The position numbers and the translations under genes are program-made. A stretch of DNA of 46,532 nucleotides from Deltaproteobacteria bacterium (GTDB lineage: Bacteria > Desulfobacterota > Binatia > UBA9968). The DNA is taken from positions 1 through 46,532 of the forward strand of contig SHYW01000031.1 of NCBI GenBank assembly GCA_009692615.1, written 5' to 3'. Positions 23,470-31,422 of the stretch are shown here, in pieces. Each line of letters opens with the position of its first letter. Positions within the stretch are counted from its first letter, which is position 1. The notes under the pieces were generated by a model that made no database searches, was not told where the DNA came from, and saw only the letters and a list, made by a program, of their open reading frames with translations.

Positions 23470-23545
23470 TGGCTCCCCGGGAGGGACTCGAACCCCCGAC
23501 CCGGTGATTAACAGTCACCTGCTCTACCAACTGAGCTACCGGGGA
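23470..23545 (-). tRNA. tRNA-Asn (GTT)
   Basis: The 76-base cloverleaf is read on minus. The acceptor 5' TCCCCGG pairs with 3' CCGGGGA, followed by discriminator G and an encoded CCA (23472-23470). The anticodon loop CTGTTAA gives GTT, and the T-arm contains GGTTCGAGTCC. It is complete and unbroken. Degenerate pieces like its 5' half occur at 23617 and 24038. Confidence 0.97.
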
Positions 23546-23616
23546 ACATCAATGCCGCAAAACTTACTATTTCCTTTAACAGCCGCAGCCAGAGGCTGAT
23601 CCGCCCACCGCAGAAA

Positions 23617-23652
23617 CTGTTATACCGACTGAGTTTCGGCAGAACCGGGGAA
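23617..23652 (-). other. Degenerate tRNA-Asn 5'-half-like fragment A
   Basis: On plus it reads CTGTTATACCGACTGAG, then TTTCGGCAGAACCGGGGAA. This parallels the tRNA's own CTGCTCTACCAACTGAG and CTACCGGGGAA, with a short insertion. A small hairpin CAGCC-aga-GGCTG precedes it (23586-23598). It lies between the tRNA and the GIY-YIG gene. Confidence 0.45.
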
Positions 23653-23739
23653 ATAATTCCGGAATCCTTATCCTAAGCCAACTTAATCGAGCTATTCCCG
23701 CCTCGATGCAATGCCAGTTTGCAATCGGTGATGGTCACT

Positions 23740-23985
23740 TCACGAATGCAGCAACTCATCTAACCAATGGCGGCCTCTACCCGACTTCAAGAAAAGCTCT
23801 CGTTGGCGGGCGGTCTTAGAGTCACCAAACTCTTCGTGATGAATCAACACAAACGGTCTGTTTTGCCGTGTCCACCGCGTAGCGCCACCATTATGTTCCT
23901 TTAGCTTATCCGTTGGCGCCTTACTGGTATACCCAATATACCTTTTGTTGTTTTTAAGACTTCGCAGAACGTACACATAGAACAT
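23740..23985 (-). CDS. GIY-YIG nuclease family protein (UvrC-like single domain)
   Basis: This 81-residue single-domain protein shows the GIY-YIG core: FYVYVLRSLKNN and KRYIGYT in place of the two triplets, KLKEHNGG with the supporting segment, and FLKSGRGRHWLDEL with the catalytic region. A start at the ATG giving MFYVYV fits the family. The frame extends 11 codons further upstream. Small stand-alone members are often found near tRNA genes, and their role is unknown. Here tRNA-Asn-like fragments lie on both sides, so a link to tRNA-targeted mobility is worth testing. The surrounding sequence is visibly more AT-rich than its neighbours, which suggests transfer. Confidence 0.82.
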   Translation of the reverse strand: MFYVYVLRSLKNNKRYIGYTSKAPTDKLKEHNGGATRWTRQNRPFVLIHHEEFGDSKTARQRELFLKSGRGRHWLDELLHS

Positions 23986-24037
23986 CTTCCATAGTTCTCT
24001 AAACAAAACGCGCCACAAATGGTCTTGCTCCGTTAAC

Positions 24038-24097
24038 GCTCTACCGGCTGACTGAGCTTCGGCTGAAAGCCGATCAGCCTACGGCTGAACCGGGGAA
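24038..24097 (-). other. Degenerate tRNA-Asn 5'-half-like fragment B with two hairpins
   Basis: On plus, GCTCTACC, ACTGAGCT and ACCGGGGAA keep the order found in the tRNA-Asn gene (23521-23546) but are separated by inserts. The inserts form CGGCT-gaa-AGCCG (24060-24072) and TCAGCC-tac-GGCTGA (24074-24088). It lies on the far side of the GIY-YIG gene in the same orientation as the tRNA. Confidence 0.45.
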
Positions 24098-24146
24098 GCA
24101 AAAGAACAGGCACTTTTTTTAGCATACGATGGAATGGAATTCTACA

Positions 24147-24632
24147 TCATCCGGCGGCAATTTTTTGTAGTGCGTCCAACATCTTGTGTTGGTGCGTCGC
24201 CGACCAATAGACGCGCTGGCACCGGGGACACCAAGAGAAGCGCTCTTGGCTGGCGTAAACGTAAGGCGGCACGAGATTTTCCACGCTTGTCTTTGAGCGC
24301 GCTTGCAGCGGGGAATTGCAAACCAGGCAGCGGGAAAATAGCCGCTCGCCCCATTGCAAGCCGCAGTCGCGTATCAACTGGCGCATCTGCTCATCGTAAC
24401 GGTTGCTTTCAAGAAAAATAAACGGCGGCGGCTGTTTCTGTTTAAGGCCGCGGTCGCGGGTGAGAATCGTTCGGCTCTCGGCCCGCGCCGCGCGAATCAA
24501 TCCGTAACCGGTCAAGTGCGGACCGTAAATCACATCGCAGCCGGCGGCGCGCAGCCATTTGACCAGCCGGCCGAGCATGCGGTCGGCGGCAAATTTTTGC
24601 TCGGCGGTTTCAGTGATTTCCATATTTGACAT
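24147..24632 (-). CDS. Mut7-C RNase domain protein with zinc ribbon
   Basis: This 161-residue protein has a Mut7-C domain, a PIN-like RNase fold: KFAADRMLGRLVKWLRAAG carries the first acidic residue, and RTILTRDRGL the later ones. The C-terminal half is a zinc ribbon with CLVCN and CPRCQRVYW cysteine pairs. The frame is open far upstream, but that part is antisense to the transglutaminase gene, so I start at the ATG at 24632 (MSNMEITE). A second ATG at 24623 is possible. Its bacterial role is not known. The gene diverges from the next one with a 42-base gap. Confidence 0.85.
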   Translation of the reverse strand: MSNMEITETAEQKFAADRMLGRLVKWLRAAGCDVIYGPHLTGYGLIRAARAESRTILTRDRGLKQKQPPPFIFLESNRYDEQMRQLIRDCGLQWGERLFSRCLVCNSPLQARSKTSVENLVPPYVYASQERFSWCPRCQRVYWSATHQHKMLDALQKIAAG

Positions 24633-24674
24633 TGCTTCGCATAACCCGAGGCCGTAACATAGCCGCTCAACCCC

Positions 24675-26126
24675 ATGCTTGTGAAGCGCTCCATCGGAAT
24701 CTTTGCCGCATTGTTCTGGTGCGTGATGAATTTTCTCCTCATCCAGCGCCAGCTCGCCGCGCCGCCGAGCGTGATCGCCCTCAAGGGCACGGAGAAAATT
24801 TCCGCCGGCGGCGAAGAATGGTGGGGCGTGTTTTACCGCGGCGAAAAAATCGGCTACGCCTGGCAAACCATCGCGGCCAAACCGACGGGCTATGAGCTGC
24901 GCGACGGTTCGGTATTGAATCTCAACCTGCTCGGCATCGTGCAGCCGGCAGAAACCCACTTGGAAATGGCCGCCAACGAAGATTGGATTCTCGACCGTTT
25001 TAACTTCCAACTCACATCCAAAGAAATGCGCTTCAGCGCTCGTGGCGCCAGGAACAATAACAAACTGTCGCTCGAAATCGACTCCGCCGGCCACCACTCG
25101 ACGCAGGAAATAACTTTGACCCAAGCGCCCTACCTGCTCGCCGCGCTCAAGCCCTACGTCGTCACCCAGCAACTGGAGACCGGCAAGAAGTTTTTCTTCG
25201 CCACCTTCGATCCCTCGACGCTGTCGCAACAAGTGACGGCGGTGGTCATCGAAGGACGCGAACAGATTCGCATCGGTAATCGCCTAGAAGCGGCGATCAA
25301 GATGCGCCAAAGCTTTCGCGGCATCTCGGTGCTGTCATGGATCGACGGCCAGGGACGAACGTTGAAAGAGGAATCCCCGGCCGGCATGTCGCTGCTCAGA
25401 CAAGATAAAGCCGTCGCGCGTAATTTATCGAATCGCGCCATGGCCCTCGATATCGTCGCTCAGACTGCGATCAAGGTGACGACGCCGATTGACAACGCCG
25501 CCGCGCGGCGAGCGCTGGAACTCAAACTGAGCGGCTTTGACTTAAGCAACTTTCCCCTCGACGGCGGCCGCCAGCGGCTGAGCGAGAATCGCTTGACGAT
25601 TGCGCTAGAAGATTTGCCCAAGCCCGGCACGCGCACGCTGCCCTTCGCCGATGCCCGCGTGTCGGCGTATCTACGTCCCACCGCGTTTTTGCAATCGGAT
25701 CATCCGCGCATCAAAGCATTGGCAACAAAAATATTGAACGGCGAAACCGACGCGCAGCGCGCCGCGGTTAGAATCAAAGACTGGGTTTACCAAGAAATCG
25801 CCAAAGAACCGACGGTCAGCATTCCCAATGCTCTGCAAGTGCTGCAAACGAGAAAAGGCGACTGCAACGAACATACGGTGCTGTTCAACGCCTTGGCCCG
25901 CGCCGCCGGCATCCCGGCGAAAACCGTCGTCGGCGTGGTCTATCTGCGCGGCGCCTTTTACTATCACGCCTGGTCCGAAGTCTGGCTCGGCGAATGGATT
26001 TCCCTCGACTCGGTATTCAATAAATTTCCCGCCGACGTCACCCACGTGAAATTTCTCGAAGGCGAAATCGACCGGCAGATCGATATTCTGCAATTGATCG
26101 GCAATCTGAAAATCGAAGTGCTGTAG
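24675..26126 (+). CDS. Membrane-anchored transglutaminase-like protease-fold protein
   Basis: This 483-residue protein has one N-terminal membrane segment (residues about 6-24) and then a periplasmic part. The last ~150 residues form a transglutaminase-like domain with the triad C397 (KGDCNEH), H431 (YYHAWSEVW) and D445 (SLDSVF). The middle region is beta-rich and has no name I recognise. Such domains often work as cysteine peptidases or amide-forming enzymes. The stop lies two bases before the ABC ATPase start, so enzyme, ATPase and permease form one unit. A role in export or modification of a peptide or envelope component is suggested by context only. Confidence 0.88.
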   Translation: MLVKRSIGIFAALFWCVMNFLLIQRQLAAPPSVIALKGTEKISAGGEEWWGVFYRGEKIGYAWQTIAAKPTGYELRDGSVLNLNLLGIVQPAETHLEMAANEDWILDRFNFQLTSKEMRFSARGARNNNKLSLEIDSAGHHSTQEITLTQAPYLLAALKPYVVTQQLETGKKFFFATFDPSTLSQQVTAVVIEGREQIRIGNRLEAAIKMRQSFRGISVLSWIDGQGRTLKEESPAGMSLLRQDKAVARNLSNRAMALDIVAQTAIKVTTPIDNAAARRALELKLSGFDLSNFPLDGGRQRLSENRLTIALEDLPKPGTRTLPFADARVSAYLRPTAFLQSDHPRIKALATKILNGETDAQRAAVRIKDWVYQEIAKEPTVSIPNALQVLQTRKGDCNEHTVLFNALARAAGIPAKTVVGVVYLRGAFYYHAWSEVWLGEWISLDSVFNKFPADVTHVKFLEGEIDRQIDILQLIGNLKIEVL

Positions 26127-26128
26127 AA

Positions 26129-26872
26129 ATGATTCAACTCATCAACCTGACCAAACACTATGGCAAACTCGCCGCTGTGGATAATTTGAATTTGGAAGTT
26201 CCCGCCGGCGAGATCTTCGGCTTCCTCGGACCCAACGGCGCCGGCAAGACCACGACGATCCGCTGCATGATGGGTATTTTGAAACCGAGCTCAGGCCAAA
26301 TCTTGCTCGGCGAGTACGACGTGATTAAAGAGGCGCAGAAGGCCAAAGCGATCTGCGGCTTCATTCCCGACCGGCCATTTATCTACGAGAAGCTCAGCGG
26401 CCAGGAGTTTTTAAACTTCGTCGGCAAGCTCCACCGTGTCGAAGATCGACAGCTCGAAAAGAAAATTGCCGAACTGCTAGAGCGTTTGGAACTCACATCG
26501 TGGCGTGACGAGCTAGTCGAAAGCTACTCTCACGGCATGAAACAGCGCTTGGTGGTCTGCGCCGCGCTGATTCATGAGCCGCGCATCTTGATCGTCGATG
26601 AACCGATGGTCGGCATGGACCCCAAAGGCGCGCGCACGCTGAAAGATCTTTTTCGTTCCCTGGCCAAAAGCGGCACCACGGTTTTTCTTTCCACCCACAG
26701 CATCGGCGTCGCCGAAGAAATCTGCCACCGCATCGCCATCATCCAAAAAGGCCGCCTGATCGCCTGCGGCACCATGGCGGAGATTCACAGCCAAGCGAGT
26801 GATAACGACGGCAATCTCGAAAGCGTCTTTCTCGAACTGACTCGGGAGGAAGAGCGTGTTCGTGACTCGTGA
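26129..26872 (+). CDS. ABC transporter ATPase (exporter type)
   Basis: This 247-residue ATPase has Walker A GPNGAGKTT at residues 34-42, the variant signature YSHGMKQR at 133-140, Walker B ILIVDEP at 153-159 and the H-loop STHS. The YSHGMKQ form is typical for drug, natriuretic-type and bacteriocin exporters (CcmA/NatA group). It is preceded by the transglutaminase-like gene (two-base gap) and followed by a large permease gene that is frameshifted. If the permease is truly broken, this ATPase has lost its partner in this window. Confidence 0.93.
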   Translation: MIQLINLTKHYGKLAAVDNLNLEVPAGEIFGFLGPNGAGKTTTIRCMMGILKPSSGQILLGEYDVIKEAQKAKAICGFIPDRPFIYEKLSGQEFLNFVGKLHRVEDRQLEKKIAELLERLELTSWRDELVESYSHGMKQRLVVCAALIHEPRILIVDEPMVGMDPKGARTLKDLFRSLAKSGTTVFLSTHSIGVAEEICHRIAIIQKGRLIACGTMAEIHSQASDNDGNLESVFLELTREEERVRDS

Positions 26873-26923
26873 TCGTGCTCGTGTCCGGATTCGAACGAAC
26901 ACGAGCACGAACCACGAGCACGA
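26873..26923. repeat. Inverted repeat TCGTGCTCGTGT / ACACGAGCACGA plus an extra copy
   Basis: Arms 26873-26884 and 26899-26910 are perfect 12-base inverted copies, and a third CCACGAGCACGA unit follows. The repeat fills the 66-base gap between ATPase and permease and overlaps nothing essential. It would form an RNA hairpin inside the operon. Confidence 0.75.
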
Positions 26924-26938
26924 AAATGGCGAAGTACT

Positions 26939-28629
26939 ATGACCAACGTGATCTTACTACTCACCCCAACCTGGCTGGGCTGGAAGAATAGTTTCTTCCG
27001 CGCCAAGGCGTCGTGGAGCCGGCGGATTCTGCTCGGCGCTCTCGCGCTGTCCTTTTGGTTCGGCACGTTTCTGCTGATTCGCCGGGTGCTGCGCTATTTC
27101 GAAAATGTCTACGAACTCGGTCCGGCCTTGGCCTATCAACTTTTGTTGATCGTCCTGCTGACGTTTCTTTCCATGTTGCTGTTCAGCAATTTGGTCTCAG
27201 CGCTGTCGACTTTTTTTCTCGCCCGCGATCTCGAATTGATACACACCACGCCGGTAGCACCGACTAGTTTTTTCTACGCGCGCTTGATCGCCACCACGAT
27301 CAATTCGTCTTGGATGATGCTGTTTTTCAGTTTGCCGATCTTCGCCGCCTATGGCTCGGTGTTCGGCGGCGGCGTCACGCTTTATCTTTGGCTCGCGGCA
27401 ATCTTGCCGCTATTTCTCGTCATCCCGGCGTCGATCGGCATTCTCATCACCCACCTCTTAGTTTACTGCCTGCCGGCACGGCGCATTCGCGATTTATTAT
27501 TTTTCCTCGGCCTGTTCGGTTTTCTGGTTATGTACTTTTTGTTCCGCTTCGCCCAGCCCGAGCGCTTGGTGCAGCCCGAAGCCTTCGGCAACTTCATGCA
27601 GTTTCTGTCGGCCATGGAAACGCCGTCGTCGTCTTTTTTGCCTAGCAGTTGGTCGGCGGAGATTCTCGCCGGAACACTTTTCAACCGCGACACCGAGCAG
27701 GGCTTCTTCTTCGCGCTATTGGCGAGCTACGCACTGTTCCTGCCGGTCGCCACTAGTTGGGTTTCCGGCGCGGTCTACCTCGACGGCTGGTCCAAGGCGC
27801 AGGAATCCCGCCAAGGCCGCCGTAAACTCGCTTGGCTCGATCGCACGTTGGAAGTAATCACACGGCCGTTTCCGGAAATCACCCGTGCGCTCATGCTCAA
27901 GGACATCAAAACTTTTTTGCGCGATACCACTCAATGGTCGCAGCTTTTTTTGCTGGTCGCGCTAATCGTCGTCTATCTTTACAATTTCAAAGTCCTGCCG
28001 TGGACCGTTCGCCCATGCCGCTGGCGACCATCCGCACCATCGTCGCGTTCGCCAACCTCGCGCTCGCCGGATTCGTATTGAGCGCCATCGCGATCCGCTT
28101 CGCCTTTCCCGCCGTCAGTCTGGAGGGCAAAGCGTTTTGGCTGCTGCAAACCGCGCCCATCGAACTGCGAGCGCTGCTCTGGAGCAAGTTTTGGCTCAAT
28201 TTCATTCCCCTCTGTTGCTTAGGCGAGCTGCTGATCTTTCTAAGCAATTTAATGCTCGAAGTTCCTAACTGGATGATGGCACTATCGCTAGCGACAATAT
28301 TTTTAATGACCTTCGGCATCACCGCCATCGGCATCGGCCTGGGCGCGCTCTATCCTAATTTTAACTATGACAACGCCGCCGAGATTCCCACCAGCTTCGG
28401 CGGCGCGATCTGCATGATCGTCAGCATGGCGTTCATCGCCCTCGCCGTGATGATCGAAGCCTGGCCGATGTATCGCATCGCGATTCAATCCTTCGGCCGC
28501 GCCCAGAGCGCCCCACCGGATGTGTGGACGATTGCGCCGCCAATGTTGATCGTGTTAGCTCTCACCGTCGTAACCGTGTTGGCAGTGCTACGCGTCGGCA
28601 TCAAACATCTGGAGCAGCTAAAAGAATAA
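26939..28629 (+). pseudogene. ABC exporter permease, frameshifted
   Basis: The product would be about 563 residues of membrane protein with roughly 12 membrane segments. The first frame runs from MTNVILLLTPTW through DLELIHTTPVAPTSFF to YLYNFKVLP, then turns into arginine/serine-rich nonsense. A second frame takes up the membrane pattern at once with VDRSPMPLATIR and runs to KHLEQLKE. Adding a single G at about 28000 (CCG-TGG) would restore one frame. DLELI-x-T-P is a typical loop of large bacterial ABC-2-like permeases. Either a real single-base deletion or a sequencing error is possible. The coding pattern stays well preserved after the shift, which points to a recent event or an error. Confidence 0.8.
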
Positions 28630-28671
28630 CTTCACGACACTCACTCTGACGGCTCTTCGTACCTTCCGATA

Positions 28672-28709
28672 CCCTCGCCCCTTGCGGGAGAGGGCTAGGG
28701 TGAGGGGGG
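28672..28709. repeat. Dispersed GC-rich repeat (CCCTCGCCCCTTGCGGGAG...)
   Basis: An imperfect palindromic element CCCTCGCC...GGTGAGGG lies between the permease and esterase genes. The same type of element is common in intergenic regions of many bacterial genomes. Confidence 0.6.
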
Positions 28710-28780
28710 AATCGCTGCAACCGGAGTTAACAAACGCTAACTTGCGACGAGGAAGACAATAAGGCCCATAGGAGAATTCC

Positions 28781-29455
28781 GTGAATCTCATCCACACCAT
28801 TTACCAACCGCCCGGCGCCGGACCGTATCCAACGATTCTCACTCTCCACGGCCGCGGCGCCAACGCTTTCGATTTGCTCGGCCTCGCACCCTATATTTGC
28901 GGCGGAAAATTTTTACTGATCTGCCCCCAGGCACCGCTCGAAGTTCCCATCGGCCCAGATGCGACGGGCTACGCCTGGTATGCGGGAAGTCGAAGCGGCG
29001 TGCCGGATGTCGAAGGGATGCTGTCGTCGCACAAACTGCTGCAAACATTTCTCGATGAATGTCTGCAACGCTATCCCATAGATGAAAAAAAATTGATCGT
29101 CCTCGGCTTCAGTCAAGGCGGCGTGATGGCGTACAGCTTAGCGCTGACCGATCCCGGCCGCTTCGCAGGTCTGGCCGCGCTCAGCACCTGGCTGCCGCGC
29201 GAACTAACGCCGCGCTTGAACATCAGCGACGCCGTACAAACGCTGCCGACGCTGATCCAGCACGGCATTCAAGATCCACAAATCGAAATCGCCCGCGCCC
29301 GCGATTCCGTAGTGCGACTGCACGAACTCAAAGTCCCGTTAACGTTTAAGGAATACGAGATGGGCCATGAAATCAGGCCGAGAAGTCTCACCGACCTGTC
29401 GGCCTGGTTAGAAACAAATGTAGGGGCGACCGGCCGGTCGCCCGTGCACGAATAA
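28781..29455 (+). CDS. Alpha/beta hydrolase, carboxylesterase/phospholipase type
   Basis: This 224-residue serine hydrolase has the triad S111 in GFSQGG, D165 in IQDPQ and H196 in MGHEI. The oxyanion segment LHGRGANAFD lies at residues 22-31. The family hydrolyses short acyl esters or lysophospholipids in the cytoplasm. The start is GTG with AGGAG upstream. The last ten residues (VGATGRSPVH) are encoded by a REP palindrome at 29420-29443, so the natural C-terminus has been replaced or extended by a repeat. It stands alone between a repeat and the convergent htpX gene. Confidence 0.9.
   Translation: MNLIHTIYQPPGAGPYPTILTLHGRGANAFDLLGLAPYICGGKFLLICPQAPLEVPIGPDATGYAWYAGSRSGVPDVEGMLSSHKLLQTFLDECLQRYPIDEKKLIVLGFSQGGVMAYSLALTDPGRFAGLAALSTWLPRELTPRLNISDAVQTLPTLIQHGIQDPQIEIARARDSVVRLHELKVPLTFKEYEMGHEIRPRSLTDLSAWLETNVGATGRSPVHE
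29420..29443. repeat. REP palindrome GTAG + GGGCGACCGGCCGGTCGCCC inside a gene end
   Basis: A perfect 20-base palindrome lies in the last codons of the esterase gene and encodes VGATGRSP on plus. It has the same GTAGGGGC...GCCC frame as the RAYT-flanking copies with a different core. Confidence 0.85.
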
Positions 29456-29474
29456 TGGCTGAGTGCGGTGCGTC

Positions 29475-30344
29475 CTAATTACGCATATAGCTCAAATCTT
29501 TCGCCATCGCCTCTAGCCGCGCGATGCGTTCTTCCATCGGCGGATGCGTGCTGAACCACGACGAGATACCGCCGCCGCTCAATGGACTGACGATGAACAT
29601 ATGCGCGGTGGCATTGGTGGTCGCGTCGCTCGCTTGCAAGGGAATTTCTTGCGCGCCCATGTGCAGCTTGCGTAACGCACTGGCGAGGGCCAATGGGTCG
29701 CCGCTAAGCCTCGCGCCGCCGGCATCCGCCAGGTATTCACGCGCCCGCGACACCGCCATTTGAATCAGCGGCGCCGCAACCATCGCCACCACCATCGCAA
29801 AGATCACTCGGATAATGTTCGAGCCGCCGCCTTCATCGTCGCGACTTCTGCCGCCGCCGAAAAACATGGCGAATTGCGCCATGTAACCGATCGCCGCGCC
29901 AAGCGTGGCGGCGATGGTGCCGATGAGAATATCGCGGTTCAAAACATGCGTGAGTTCGTGGCCGAGCACGCCGGCAAGCTCGCGCTTGTTGAGAATACGG
30001 CGAATCCCTTGAGTCACGGCAACCGCCGCATGTTGAGGATTGCGTCCGGTGGCAAAGGCGTTGGGCGTGTCGTCAGGGATGATATAGACCTTGGGCATCG
30101 GCAGCCCGCCCTTAACCGCCAACTCTCGCACTAACCCATGCAGTTCCGGGTCGTCGTTCTGGGAAACTTCTTGGGCGCTGTACATGCGCAGCACGAGCTT
30201 GTCGCTGAACCAGTAACTGAAGAACTGCATGCCGCCGGCCATGATCAGCGCCATGACCGCACCCTGTTGACCGGCGAGCGCCTGTCCTACCATCATGAAC
30301 AAAACTGTCAGCACCGCTAAAAGAACTACTGTGCGGGTATTCAT
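29475..30344 (-). CDS. htpX: Membrane zinc protease HtpX
   Basis: This 289-residue inner-membrane M48 metalloprotease degrades damaged membrane proteins. The zinc motif HELTH is at residues 129-133, and the third ligand lies in [15 protein letters not shown]. Two N-terminal membrane segments (about 6-45) and two after the motif match the family, as do [15 protein letters not shown] and the C-terminal [20 protein letters not shown] site precedes the ATG. It is convergent with the esterase gene and divergent from the LLM oxidoreductase. Heat-shock type control is usual for HtpX, but no operator is visible. Confidence 0.97.
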   Translation of the reverse strand: MNTRTVVLLAVLTVLFMMVGQALAGQQGAVMALIMAGGMQFFSYWFSDKLVLRMYSAQEVSQNDDPELHGLVRELAVKGGLPMPKVYIIPDDTPNAFATGRNPQHAAVAVTQGIRRILNKRELAGVLGHELTHVLNRDILIGTIAATLGAAIGYMAQFAMFFGGGRSRDDEGGGSNIIRVIFAMVVAMVAAPLIQMAVSRAREYLADAGGARLSGDPLALASALRKLHMGAQEIPLQASDATTNATAHMFIVSPLSGGGISSWFSTHPPMEERIARLEAMAKDLSYMRN

Positions 30345-30510
30345 ACGAATCTCCCTTCGCTATGTATCCTACGAAAAGATCGGGTTAAGTCAAGGTACGT
30401 TTTCACGTAGCGTCAATCTGTGTACGAGTGGGGCAAAATTCAAGTCCCCAGTTTCACAAGTCGGCGAATTTGACTTAATATCGGCCAACTGAAAATTGGA
30501 GGGATGAAGC

Positions 30511-31380
30511 ATGCGTATTGGAGTAGTTTTTCCGCAAACCGAGATCGGCGCCGATCCGTATTATATCAAAGACTTCGCCCAGGCCGCTGAGGAGCTCGGC
30601 TTCGCGCATATCCTCGCCTACGATCATGTCGTCGGCGCCAATCCGGCGAGCCGGCCCAATTGGAAACCGCCTTACTCACATTTAGACAGTTTCCACGAGC
30701 CCTTTGTTCTGTTCGGTTATCTTGCCGGCGTGACGAAAAAGATTGAACTGGTCACTGGCATTATTATTCTGCCGCAACGGCAAACCGTTTTGGTCGCCAA
30801 ACAAGCGGCGGCGCTGGATGTTTTGAGCGGCGGCCGTCTGCGCTTCGGCATCGGCATCGGCTGGAACCCGGTGGAGTACGAAGCGCTCGGGGAAAATTTT
30901 CACAATCGCGGCAGTCGCTCGGAAGAACAGATCGCAGTGTTGCGCCAACTGTGGACGAATCCCACTGTGACCTTCGAAGGCCGCTGGCACAAAATCACCG
31001 ACGCCGGCGTCAACCCGCTGCCGGTGCAAAGGCCGATCCCGATCTGGTTCGGCGGCGGCGACGAGCGCGCGCTGTGCCGATTGGGAAAACTCGGCGACGG
31101 CTGGTTTCCACTCTTAGGCCCGGACGATAAATGCCGCGCCGCCATCGAAAAAATCCGCGCCGCGGCCCAAGAGGCTGGCCGCGATCCAAACACAATCGGC
31201 ATCGAAGGAAGAATCGCCTACGGCCAAGGCTCGCTCGAAGCGTGGACAAAAGATTTGCAAGCTTGGAAAGCTCTCGGCGCTAGCCATCTGAGTTTCAATA
31301 CGATGAAAGCGGGACTGACGACGCCGTCGGCCCACATCGAAGCGCTGCGGCGATTCAGCAAGATCGCAGTGACAAGTTAG
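30511..31380 (+). CDS. LLM-class F420/flavin-dependent oxidoreductase
   Basis: This 289-residue luciferase-like TIM-barrel enzyme is of the F420-dependent type (TIGR03619-like). Blocks are MRIGVVFPQTEIGAD, AEELGFAHILAYDHVV, VTGIIILPQRQTVLVAKQ, LSGGRLRFGIGIGWNPVEY and PIPIWFGGGDERAL. Such enzymes transfer hydride to or from small carbonyl compounds. Coenzyme F420 versus FMN cannot be decided from sequence alone. A strong GGAGGGA site precedes the ATG. It is a single gene between htpX and a convergent peptidase gene, and a REP palindrome follows its stop at once. Confidence 0.92.
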   Translation: MRIGVVFPQTEIGADPYYIKDFAQAAEELGFAHILAYDHVVGANPASRPNWKPPYSHLDSFHEPFVLFGYLAGVTKKIELVTGIIILPQRQTVLVAKQAAALDVLSGGRLRFGIGIGWNPVEYEALGENFHNRGSRSEEQIAVLRQLWTNPTVTFEGRWHKITDAGVNPLPVQRPIPIWFGGGDERALCRLGKLGDGWFPLLGPDDKCRAAIEKIRAAAQEAGRDPNTIGIEGRIAYGQGSLEAWTKDLQAWKALGASHLSFNTMKAGLTTPSAHIEALRRFSKIAVTS

Positions 31381-31382
31381 GA

Positions 31383-31407
31383 GGGCGGGTTTAAAACCCG
31401 CCCCTAC
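31383..31407. repeat. REP palindrome GGGCGGGTTT-A-AAACCCGCCC + CCTAC
   Basis: A perfect ten-base stem with a one-base centre starts two bases after the LLM stop. It shares the GCCCCTAC end with the other REP copies and may also serve as a transcript end between convergent genes. Confidence 0.8.
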
Positions 31408-31422
31408 ACGTCCCGATCTTTT

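Noticed and set aside
23369-23530. Long N-terminal extension of the molybdenum hydroxylase frame
   Set aside because: It translates the tRNA-Asn gene and its terminator. The AGGAGG-preceded ATG at 23368 is the true start.
24633-25232. Minus-strand frame continuing upstream of the Mut7-C gene
   Set aside because: It is antisense to the transglutaminase-like gene and shows no family pattern.
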